A DNA stretch of 28,998 nt from DTDX01 sp964608455. Lineage in GTDB: Archaea; Thermoproteota; Bathyarchaeia; 40CM-2-53-6; DTDX01. The stretch is from assembly GCA_964608455.1 (NCBI GenBank), contig CAZSNM010000015.1, positions 1-28,998 on the forward strand, written 5' to 3'. Below the pieces are notes generated by a model. The model saw only the letters and a program-made list of their open reading frames with translations. It was not told the DNA's origin and searched no databases. How positions within the stretch are numbered: position 1 is the stretch's first letter; each line of letters starts with the position of its first letter. Of the stretch, positions 1 through 6,370 are shown piece after piece. A program made the position numbers and the translations under genes.

Positions 1-113
1 AAATTGCTAGGTTGAATGATTTATCTTCTAAGAATTAAAATGCTTAATTATAATAAGGATGATGCTTCAAATTTATGAATGAATTACTTAACAAAGCAGT
101 TAAAATTAATGTA

Positions 114-272
114 TTAAATGATTTTCAGGCTTTCCACATCTTTATACCTTTTTGCTTCATTAAGCTTTTCGATGATTCCACGATTAAACTCATCATAAAA
201 ACTAAAATCAAAAAGAATTTTGAAGCCATATATTGCTAAAAAACAATTTGGAAAACCTTCAATGTTAATGTT
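114..272 (-). pseudogene. Start-less open frame, possible gene remnant
   Basis: The minus strand is open for 52 codons between a TAA at 273-275 and a TAA at 114-116. It has no ATG, GTG or TTG in frame. The conceptual peptide ends in a coding-like stretch containing FYDEFNRGIIEKLNEAKRYK and then KDVESLKII. The lack of a start suggests a decayed 3' fragment of a lost gene, but chance cannot be excluded in such AT-rich DNA. I do not recognise the family. Confidence 0.2.
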
Positions 273-446
273 TTATAAGTCATATATGATAAATTGATCA
301 TGAATGAACATTTAATCTAACATTTTCTTCAATAATTTTTATACAAACAAAGTTCACAAAATAGCTAATACATATATAAGCGACAAAATCTGACCAAAAA
401 ATGTTTAAAAATACAGAAAGATTTATATACGATCTGGTAAATTCTT

Positions 447-526
447 ACTTTTTAAGGAGAAGAGGAAAAACCAGCTCTTTCTTTAAAGAAAAAGCTGAGC
501 CATGCATCCGCCACATTAAATTTTTT
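447..526 (+). ncRNA. Candidate small transcript with hairpin
   Basis: A TATA-like element at 420-430 (ATTTATATAC) is followed about 25 nt on by a purine-rich tract (AAGGAGAAGAGG, 454-465). A near-perfect inverted repeat follows at 473-496 (12-nt arms, one mismatch), then a six-T run at 521-526. No start codon sits at a usable distance from the purine tract, so a small protein is unlikely. This layout of promoter, hairpin and T-run could be a short RNA. Evidence is weak and purely from sequence. Confidence 0.22.
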
Positions 527-638
527 GATCACTTTCCTATATAAATATTTTGATCATTTTGGGCTTGAAGAATCTTTTTAACCAAATTTTTGGGTTCTAA
601 AACTTTTTGCATATTTTATTCATTAAGTAGTTTTAATG

Positions 639-1652
639 TTATTGTAGTAATTTGAATGTTGGTCCTGTTAAATCTATTTTTATGCCGAAGCCTTGTTTTA
701 AGGCTTTTTTATACGCTATTTCGGCTACGGCTATATCTTGAATGGCTATTCCTGTTGAGGCAAAAACTGTGATTTCATTTTCGGATGTTCTTCCTTGTTT
801 TTTACCTAAAATGATTTCTCCTATTTCTGCATATATATCATTTTTGGTTATTAAACCTTGAGTTAATGGTTTATTTATTTCTCCGCTTATGCTTGCATGT
901 TCTAAATCATCAACAATTATTTTTGCTTTTTTTAATATTGATGGATCCAGCTCTTGTTTTCCAGGTGCATCAGCTCCCATAGCATTTATATGTGTTCCAG
1001 GATTGACCCATTCTTCCATTACTATTGGAGATCTAGAAGGTGTTAAAGTTGCTATTACATCGCTGTTTTTAACGTTTTCTTCAATAGTTTTTGTGGCGGT
1101 AAAGCTTAGGTTTGGATATTGCTTAAATGCATATTCAATAAATTTTTTTGCATTTTCATAGTTTCTACTCCAAACTTTAACTTCATTAAGTTTCATTATG
1201 CAATTTAAAGCTTCAAGATGCGTTATAGCTTGAAGTCCTGCTCCAATTAAACCTAATACTTTAGAGTTGTTTTTAGCTAAATATTTTGTTGCTATAGCGC
1301 TTGCAGCTGCTGTTTTCACTAAAGTTATCCATGTTGCATCTAAAATTGCTAATATAGCTCCTGTTTCAGGATCAGCAAGTATTATTACGCCTGCAACTGT
1401 GGGAAGATTATATTTTTTTCTATTTTCAGGATGAGTGTTAACTATTTTAACTCCTGAAATGTTAAGTGTTTCTAGATAGGCTGGCATAAATCTATGATCT
1501 CCATTATACTTTTCATAGAAAAGAAAAGATTTAAGAGGCATTTGAACTTTATTAAGATTTTTATCTTTAAAAGCTTCTTCTACAGCCCTTATTGCTTCCT
1601 CCATTGTAATTAATGCTTTGATCTCTCCATCTCCTAAAATCAAAATTTCCAT
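639..1652 (-). CDS. Ornithine cyclodeaminase / alanine dehydrogenase family
   Basis: NAD(P)-dependent enzyme of the OCD/mu-crystallin family (337 aa, normal length), acting in the cytosol. Members deaminate ornithine to proline, interconvert alanine and pyruvate, or reduce cyclic ketimines; which applies here cannot be read from the sequence. The N-terminal half has the family's GVKIVN and KTAAASA blocks, where substrate carboxylate is bound. The Rossmann domain starts at GLIGAGLQA (about residue 134). The terminal GIAIQDIAVAEIAYKKA block contains the conserved Asp. ATG 1652 is preceded by GGAG at suitable spacing, and TATA-like ATATAAATT lies near 1690-1700, so it may be expressed from its own promoter as well as from the upstream leftward genes. 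The neighbouring aldehyde dehydrogenase and amino-acid-type importer favour a role in amino acid catabolism. Confidence 0.9.
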   Translation of the reverse strand: MEILILGDGEIKALITMEEAIRAVEEAFKDKNLNKVQMPLKSFLFYEKYNGDHRFMPAYLETLNISGVKIVNTHPENRKKYNLPTVAGVIILADPETGAILAILDATWITLVKTAAASAIATKYLAKNNSKVLGLIGAGLQAITHLEALNCIMKLNEVKVWSRNYENAKKFIEYAFKQYPNLSFTATKTIEENVKNSDVIATLTPSRSPIVMEEWVNPGTHINAMGADAPGKQELDPSILKKAKIIVDDLEHASISGEINKPLTQGLITKNDIYAEIGEIILGKKQGRTSENEITVFASTGIAIQDIAVAEIAYKKALKQGFGIKIDLTGPTFKLLQ

Positions 1653-1700
1653 AAGTAAAACTCCATGCTTAATATAAGAAAAAAGAAAGAAATTTATATT

Positions 1701-1835
1701 TTATCTTTTTTCATAGGGGCATTCAACACAATAGTGACGTCTAGGACATTTAACAACAATTTTGCCATTTTCATACTCAAGTAAATATGCATCCAGATGC
1801 ATTAAATTGCAATGTATACGTTTAGATTTAACCAA
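1701..1835 (-). CDS. Small cysteine-rich protein, 44 aa
   Basis: This short open frame directly follows, and is in frame with, the stop of the ferritin-like gene (stop 1839-1841, then ATT, then TTG at 1833-1835). The peptide is MVKSKRIHCN...VVKCPRRHYCVECPYEKR. Four cysteines (9, 30, 36, 39) in a C-x20-C-x5-C-x2-C pattern, with histidines nearby, suggest a small zinc- or iron-binding knuckle. AAGGG, 7 nt upstream of the TTG, could be a weak ribosome binding site. An internal ATG at codon 12 is the alternative start. It would be co-transcribed with the ferritin-like gene. I do not recognise the family; the main support is the cysteine pattern and position. Confidence 0.45.
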   Translation of the reverse strand: MVKSKRIHCNLMHLDAYLLEYENGKIVVKCPRRHYCVECPYEKR

Positions 1836-1838
1836 AAT

Positions 1839-2285
1839 TTATCCCTTAGCTTTGGTAAGCAATGATTTTAATTTATTTATACGTTCTTCCCTTTTTTTTC
1901 CTATTCTTGAAAAAGTCCATGATACATCAGGTACTAAAGCACCTATAGCATTGGATGCATCTATAAGAAATTTTTGAATTTTTTCCTCCATTTCTACAGC
2001 TTTAGATAAGGCGGTTGGGTAATCAGCTTTTTCAGGCAATTTTATTTCAATTGAGTAATTATCGGTATTAAGGATTTTAATAAAGCATGCTTCAAGTTTA
2101 TCGCTAATTACACTATAGTAAGCTCTTTCAATAGATTGCTTATTCATTTTATTTTCTTTAGCTAAAGAAAGAAATATATCTTTATTTTCTGGATGTTTTT
2201 GAGCCATTTCCTCATAAAGCTTTGCTGATTCCTCCTCTAATTTTGTTGCATAACTGACAACAGCTGAAGCTGTAATAAGCTCCAT
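1839..2285 (-). CDS. Ferritin-like helical protein, probably lacking iron site
   Basis: A 148-residue all-helical protein whose first half (ATKLEEESAKLYEEMAQ, then LAKENKMNKQSIERAYY) follows the spacing of rubrerythrin/ferritin-like four-helix bundles. A second Glu-rich helix (KAVEMEEKIQKFLIDAS) occupies the position of the third bundle helix. In true di-iron members the second helix carries an E-x2-H motif; here that place reads ENKMNK with no histidine, so iron binding is doubtful. The ATG lies 3 nt after the aldehyde dehydrogenase stop, so the two are co-transcribed and probably coupled. It may be a scaffold or partner of that enzyme; this is inference from position. It could also be an unrelated helical family. 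Confidence 0.6.
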   Translation of the reverse strand: MELITASAVVSYATKLEEESAKLYEEMAQKHPENKDIFLSLAKENKMNKQSIERAYYSVISDKLEACFIKILNTDNYSIEIKLPEKADYPTALSKAVEMEEKIQKFLIDASNAIGALVPDVSWTFSRIGKKREERINKLKSLLTKAKG

Positions 2286-2288
2286 CTT

Positions 2289-3797
2289 TTAAAACCACCT
2301 TTGAATAACGACTTTTCTATCTGTAAAGAAGTCTATAGCTTCTTTTTGGCCATGAAGAACACCAAAGAAAGATTGTTTCATTCCTCCAAATGGAAAGAAA
2401 CTCATAGGAGCAACTATTCCAACGTTGATGCCAATATTACCACATTTAACATCATGTACAACTCTCCTTGCCCATTTACCATTTTGAGTAAATATTGCAC
2501 ATGAGTTGCCATATGGATTTTTATGAACCATTTCTATAGCTTCATCTAAGTTTTTAGCTCTCATTATTGAGGCTATAGGCCCAAAAAGCTCTTCCCTTCC
2601 AATAAACATATCCGGTGTTACATCAGTGAACACTGTTGGATTAAGAAAGGCATCATGAGGCCAATCCCCTATAAGCCTAATCTTTCTACCATCAAGAACA
2701 AGCTTCGCTCCTTCCTCTATCCCCTTCTCTATATAAGTTAACATTCTTTGTTTTTTCTCTTTATCTCTTAAAGGTCCCATTTGAACCCTTTCATCAAGTC
2801 CATAACCAACTCTTATTTCTGAAGCTGCCTTTACAAATGCATTTACAACTTTATCATAGAAATTGTTGAATTCACGTTCATTTAAACCTTCACCAACAAT
2901 AACAAGGTTTGCACCTGATAAGCATCGTTGACCCGTGTTACCAAAGAATGAAGTCATGCAAGCTGCAATAGTTTGATCTAAAACAGCATCAGGCATAACA
3001 AATAAAAAGTTTTTTGCACCGCATTGAGCAATAACACGTTTACCAGTTTCACCACATTTCCTATAAACTACATCTCTTCCAACTGGTGTAGAGCCAACAA
3101 AGCATATTCCATTTATATCTGGATGCTCAAGCATAGCTGAAACAACTTCCCTTCCACCATTAACAACATTCCAAACTCCCGGTGGAAAACCCGCCTCCTC
3201 TACCAACTCCGCCACCTTCATTTGGCTTATAGGATCTTCGCTCGAAGGCTTAATGATTACACAATTTCCTGTTGCTACAGCAAATGGAGCAAACCAAAGA
3301 GGCACCATGAATGGAAAGTTGAATGGACCTATAATACCGAAAACCCCTAAAGGCTGCTTATAGGCAAATTCATCCATACCAACAGCAATATCTTCAAGAA
3401 GGTAACCCATCATTAATGATGGTATACCCATAGCAACCTCAACATTTTCAATACCACGCCTAGTCTCACCCCTTGATTCATCAATTGTTTTTCCATGCTC
3501 CATAGTTTGAATTCTAGCCAACTCTTCAAAACGCTCCTCCATAAGCTCCCTTAACCTCATTAAAAGCCTTGCTCTAGCAACCGGAGGAGTATCCCGCCAT
3601 CTTGGAAAAGCCTCCCAAGCAGCTTCAACAGCCTCACTCAACTCTTCACGAGTCGACACTGGAACCTTAGCTAACACTTTTTGAGTGGCAGGATTAACAA
3701 CATCCAAAATTTTTTCAGATTTTGACTCCACCCATTCACCATTAACATAATTCTTAATTGTTAAAACTTCCTTTATAGGTTCCTCTAAAATCACCAC
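2289..3797 (-). CDS. mmsA: Methylmalonate-semialdehyde dehydrogenase (CoA-acylating) family
   Basis: Aldehyde dehydrogenase superfamily enzyme, 502 aa, full length. It is closest in appearance to methylmalonate-semialdehyde/malonate-semialdehyde dehydrogenases, which oxidise the aldehyde with NAD and CoA to an acyl-CoA (propionyl-CoA in valine breakdown). The nucleophile is Cys292 in NTGQRCLSG. The block at 258-270 reads QCGAKNFLFVMPD, matching the GAKNH...VMPDA signature of that subfamily; Gln258 stands where CoA-independent members have the general-base Glu. The cofactor-binding block IIGPFNFPF is at 155-163. It heads a leftward operon with the ferritin-like gene 3 nt downstream, and a TATA-like element lies near 3847-3858. 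The exact aldehyde is not shown; acylating dehydrogenases for other short semialdehydes share these motifs. Confidence 0.88.
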   Translation of the reverse strand: MVILEEPIKEVLTIKNYVNGEWVESKSEKILDVVNPATQKVLAKVPVSTREELSEAVEAAWEAFPRWRDTPPVARARLLMRLRELMEERFEELARIQTMEHGKTIDESRGETRRGIENVEVAMGIPSLMMGYLLEDIAVGMDEFAYKQPLGVFGIIGPFNFPFMVPLWFAPFAVATGNCVIIKPSSEDPISQMKVAELVEEAGFPPGVWNVVNGGREVVSAMLEHPDINGICFVGSTPVGRDVVYRKCGETGKRVIAQCGAKNFLFVMPDAVLDQTIAACMTSFFGNTGQRCLSGANLVIVGEGLNEREFNNFYDKVVNAFVKAASEIRVGYGLDERVQMGPLRDKEKKQRMLTYIEKGIEEGAKLVLDGRKIRLIGDWPHDAFLNPTVFTDVTPDMFIGREELFGPIASIMRAKNLDEAIEMVHKNPYGNSCAIFTQNGKWARRVVHDVKCGNIGINVGIVAPMSFFPFGGMKQSFFGVLHGQKEAIDFFTDRKVVIQRWF

Positions 3798-3883
3798 GTC
3801 CTATACCTCCAGTAATCTTTAGTAATCTTTGGTTCAAATGAAAGTTTTATTTAAAACTACTAGTATTTAAATATTTAAAAGCA

Positions 3884-3922
3884 AACTATCTTTTCAAAAA
3901 TAGTTAATGGAAAATTAACTAT
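3884..3922. promoter_or_regulatory. Repeated AACTA/TAGTT half-sites in divergent promoter
   Basis: Between the leftward dehydrogenase operon and the rightward ParB-like gene are three half-sites with alternating orientation: AACTAT at 3884-3889, ATAGTTAA at 3900-3907 and TTAACTAT at 3915-3922. The outer two each form an inverted repeat with the middle one. The right pair is perfect: TAGTTAAT, 5-nt spacer, ATTAACTA (3901-3921). Centres are about one and a half helical turns apart. The arrangement suggests an operator, perhaps autoregulatory for the ParB-like protein. Confidence 0.45.
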
Positions 3923-3971
3923 GCTAAGGAGAGAAAAAAGAGAGCTAATTTTGTTGGTATATAATTATAAA

Positions 3972-3982
3972 TTTATTTATAT
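3972..3982 (+). promoter_or_regulatory. TATA box of ParB-like gene
   Basis: TTTATTTATAT lies about 35 nt before the ATG at 4012, which predicts transcription starting a few bases before the start codon. No Shine-Dalgarno sequence precedes the ATG, consistent with a nearly leaderless mRNA. Confidence 0.45.
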
Positions 3983-4011
3983 TTCGCTTTAATATTAATC
4001 AAAATAACGGA

Positions 4012-5082
4012 ATGAATTATATGAACTGCAAATCTTTAATTGGTAATACTATTTATTATTATGAAGAAGAAATAGATATAGATAAAATAGACAGACCATG
4101 CGCTATACTTAGGGAGATTGATGAGAAATTTATAACTGAATTAATGAGAAGCATTAAAAGCGTTGGTTTACTTCAACCTATTTTAGTGAGATGCGTAGGA
4201 GATAGATATGTAACAATTTTTGGAAATCACAGGCTTGAAGCATGTAAAAGATTAGGTTGGAAAAAAATTAAAGCATTAGTAGCAAATGTTTCTCCTGAAG
4301 AAGCTTTTCTTTTGCAAGTTGTTGAAAATATCCAAAGAAACGTAAAAATAAATGTTGTTGTAGAAGCGGAAGGTTATAAACGGTTAATCGAAAGGGGTTG
4401 GACACTAAAGGAAATAGCAGAAAAAATTGGGAAGAGCGATAAATACGTTTCTGCTAGAATTAGAATTATTGAAAAACTTCATCCAGAGATTTTAAAGAAG
4501 CTTTCTCAAGGAAAATACAAGTATTTAACAGCATCTCACGCTGAGCAAATAGCTTTGGTAAACGATGGAAAAAAGCAATTAGAGCTTGCAAGAATTGTTG
4601 AAGAAAAAAAATTAAGTGTAAGAAAATTAGAAGAAATAATTCAATCCTCATTACAAGAACAAAATTTACAGTATTTTAGTGAGGGAAAACTACCGGAAAT
4701 TAATAGATTATTTAAATTTTTGGATGGAAAGGTTTTCATCGACAGTTTTCGTGTAGGAATAATTATGGAGGCTCCATTAAATGCTATAATTGACATGTTT
4801 TTTAAAAAAAGAATAGAAAAGATTGCGTGGAAATTCGGAAGAATAATGCGCGATACTCTCTTAAATTTAAAAACTCTTGAAGATCACTCAATTATTTACA
4901 AACATAATCTGCTAGGTTTAGGAAAGATAGAGTGGGACAATGAAAAAGTTATTATCAAAGATCCATTAATTAAAAATCCTTCATTTATAAAGAGTTATTT
5001 AGAAGGATTATTAAACATAAGGCTTACTCATTTATTTAATGAAGAGCACAGAACTTTTTACTTTAGGTTGGTAAATGAATAA
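4012..5082 (+). CDS. ParB/Spo0J-type DNA-binding protein with V4R-like C-terminus
   Basis: A 356-aa protein. Residues about 25-112 are a ParB N-terminal domain with the CTP-binding boxes GNHRLEA (71-77) and ENIQR (105-109). Residues about 124-152 form a helix-turn-helix (TLKEIAEKIGKSDKYVSARI), followed by the rest of the KorB/ParB helical region to about 213. The C-terminal 120 residues are not a ParB dimerisation domain. Their pattern (SFRVGIIMEAPLNAII, then KFGRIMRD, LLGLGKIEW, SFIKSYLEGLLN, EEHRTFYFRLV) matches the layout of V4R (4-vinyl reductase/BchJ-like) small-molecule-binding domains, without their usual cysteines. No parA lies nearby. It sits divergent from an aldehyde dehydrogenase operon and upstream of an alcohol dehydrogenase, so I infer a ligand-responsive regulator rather than a segregation factor. 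ATG 4021 is an alternative start. Confidence 0.85.
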   Translation: MNYMNCKSLIGNTIYYYEEEIDIDKIDRPCAILREIDEKFITELMRSIKSVGLLQPILVRCVGDRYVTIFGNHRLEACKRLGWKKIKALVANVSPEEAFLLQVVENIQRNVKINVVVEAEGYKRLIERGWTLKEIAEKIGKSDKYVSARIRIIEKLHPEILKKLSQGKYKYLTASHAEQIALVNDGKKQLELARIVEEKKLSVRKLEEIIQSSLQEQNLQYFSEGKLPEINRLFKFLDGKVFIDSFRVGIIMEAPLNAIIDMFFKKRIEKIAWKFGRIMRDTLLNLKTLEDHSIIYKHNLLGLGKIEWDNEKVIIKDPLIKNPSFIKSYLEGLLNIRLTHLFNEEHRTFYFRLVNE

Positions 5083-5093
5083 TTTGGGTAACT

Positions 5094-5107
5094 TCTCCAC
5101 GTGGAGA
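5094..5107. promoter_or_regulatory. 14-bp GC-rich palindrome (operator candidate)
   Basis: TCTCCACGTGGAGA is a perfect palindrome, strikingly GC-rich in AT-rich surroundings. It ends 8 nt before the TATA element of the alcohol dehydrogenase gene, over or next to the TFB recognition region. This is a typical position for an archaeal operator or activator site. Confidence 0.5.
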
Positions 5108-5115
5108 GGAAAGAA

Positions 5116-5126
5116 TTTTATATAAA
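5116..5126 (+). promoter_or_regulatory. TATA box of alcohol dehydrogenase gene
   Basis: TTTTATATAAA predicts a transcription start near 5146-5148. That is after the TTG at 5139 and about 13 nt before the ATG at 5160, which supports the ATG as the true start. Confidence 0.55.
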
Positions 5127-5159
5127 GGAAAACAAAATTTGAGTTTAAGGGCGAGAATT

Positions 5160-6239
5160 ATGAAAGCGGCTGTGTTTACAGGTAAAGAAGTAGAAGTATG
5201 GGATAAATTAGAAGTAGAAGAGCCTAAATCAGATGAAGTTTTAATTAAGGTTATTGCCTGTGGTGTATGTCACACAGATGTTAATGTGATAAAAGGAAAA
5301 GTTAGTGTTCCGACACCAGTTATACTTGGTCATGAGGTTTATGGAATAGTTGAAAAAATCGGCGAAAGGGTAACTAGAGTTAAACCTGAAGACCATGTAG
5401 TTGCAGCTTTCATATATCCTTGCGGAAAATGTAAGCCATGTCTTTCAGGATTTGAAAACTTATGTGAAAATTCAATTAAAGCTAGAGCAAAAGGGGTCGC
5501 ACTAGATGGAACAACTAGAATTAAAAAAGGAGGAAAAGATATTTACGTAAGGAATGGGGGATGGGCAGAATATATGATAGCTCCAACAGAGAATTGCGTT
5601 GTAGCTTTACCGCCTGAACTTAGAATTCATGAAGCAACAGTTCTTGGTTGCGCATTCTTTACTTCTTATGGTGCTGTATTTAATACAGCGCAGGTAACCG
5701 CACTAGATAAAGTAGCTGTATTTGGTGTTGGTGGAGTTGGGTTGCCTACAATTAAATTTGCAAGCATCGCTAATGCAGCTGAAATAATAGCAATTGATAT
5801 TGTTGATCAAAAATTACAAAAAGCTAAAGCTATGGGTGCTACATTAACTATTAATGCAAAAATAGAAGATCCTGTAAAAACTATTAAGGAAGCAACTAAT
5901 GGTGAAGGAGTTGATATAGCAATCGAGGCAATAGGCAATACAACTACAATACGTCAAGCAATAGAGTCTGTAAGAGTGGGTGGAAAGGTAGTTTTAATAG
6001 GAATGGGCGCTACCGCAGAATTTGAAGTTAATAATGTTGTTATTCGGGGCGTTAAAGTGCTTGGGCATTATGGTGCAAGACCAAGAATAGATATACCTAA
6101 TGTAATCGAATTAATAAAGAAAGGTTTAATAAACCCTCAAGAATTTGTAACGCATAAATTTAAACTTGATGAAGTAAAACAGGCAATTCATGTTTTAGAA
6201 ACTGGTGAAGCTATAAGATCAAATTTGCTATTATCATAG
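5160..6239 (+). CDS. Zinc-dependent alcohol dehydrogenase (MDR family)
   Basis: Medium-chain dehydrogenase/reductase, 359 aa from ATG 5160. An upstream in-frame TTG at 5139 would add seven residues but precedes the predicted transcript start. Catalytic zinc ligands are Cys37 (GVCHTD) and His58 (GHEVYG), with a further Cys in VLGCAFFTSYG. Structural zinc ligands are Cys88, Cys91, Cys94 and Cys102. The Rossmann motif GVGGVG is followed by a strand ending in AIDI, whose Asp suggests NAD preference. It oxidises an alcohol or reduces an aldehyde; the substrate is unknown. It follows the ParB-V4R gene on the same strand but has its own promoter with a palindromic operator candidate. Co-location with a CoA-acylating aldehyde dehydrogenase is compatible with an alcohol-aldehyde-acyl-CoA route. 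Confidence 0.9.
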   Translation: MKAAVFTGKEVEVWDKLEVEEPKSDEVLIKVIACGVCHTDVNVIKGKVSVPTPVILGHEVYGIVEKIGERVTRVKPEDHVVAAFIYPCGKCKPCLSGFENLCENSIKARAKGVALDGTTRIKKGGKDIYVRNGGWAEYMIAPTENCVVALPPELRIHEATVLGCAFFTSYGAVFNTAQVTALDKVAVFGVGGVGLPTIKFASIANAAEIIAIDIVDQKLQKAKAMGATLTINAKIEDPVKTIKEATNGEGVDIAIEAIGNTTTIRQAIESVRVGGKVVLIGMGATAEFEVNNVVIRGVKVLGHYGARPRIDIPNVIELIKKGLINPQEFVTHKFKLDEVKQAIHVLETGEAIRSNLLLS

Positions 6240-6253
6240 CCTAAAAAACTCTA

Positions 6254-6269
6254 AAGCTTTTTTATTTTT
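6254..6269 (+). terminator. T-rich terminator after alcohol dehydrogenase
   Basis: Two T-runs (TTTTTTATTTTT within 6259-6270) begin about 20 nt after the stop codon, in the form of archaeal oligo-T terminators. No strong hairpin is needed or seen. Confidence 0.4.
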
Positions 6270-6317
6270 GGATTAAATTTTCTAAGCTTATCTTTTCTTT
6301 TTATCGCATTTCAGGGG

Positions 6318-6330
6318 AAATATTTAAATA
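6318..6330 (+). promoter_or_regulatory. TATA box of importer operon
   Basis: AAATATTTAAATA lies about 45 nt before the preferred TTG start at 6371. It predicts a short leader that carries the strong GGGGGAG ribosome binding site at 6358-6364. Confidence 0.45.
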
Positions 6331-6370
6331 ACTAAAAGAAATATAAAAACCTTAGTTGGGGGAGCTTAAA

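Larger units (their letters stand above)
1..638. other. Gene-poor AT-rich stretch at left edge
   Basis: No convincing gene is visible on either strand. The stretch holds a start-less open frame on the minus strand (114-272), a possible small transcription unit (TATA-like 420-430, hairpin 473-496, T-run 521-526), and three TGATCA sites at 295, 526 and 551, two of them in similar T-rich surroundings. It lies downstream of the leftward cyclodeaminase gene, so part of it may be that gene's 3' untranslated region. Confidence 0.5.

Noticed and set aside
1762..1977. 71-residue open frame on the plus strand
   Set aside because: It is antisense to the ferritin-like gene and the cysteine-rich small gene, which have better composition and operon context.
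4012..5082. Chromosome or plasmid partition locus
   Set aside because: There is no parA neighbour, no cluster of long GC-rich parS-like sites, and the C-terminal domain is not of the ParB dimerisation type.
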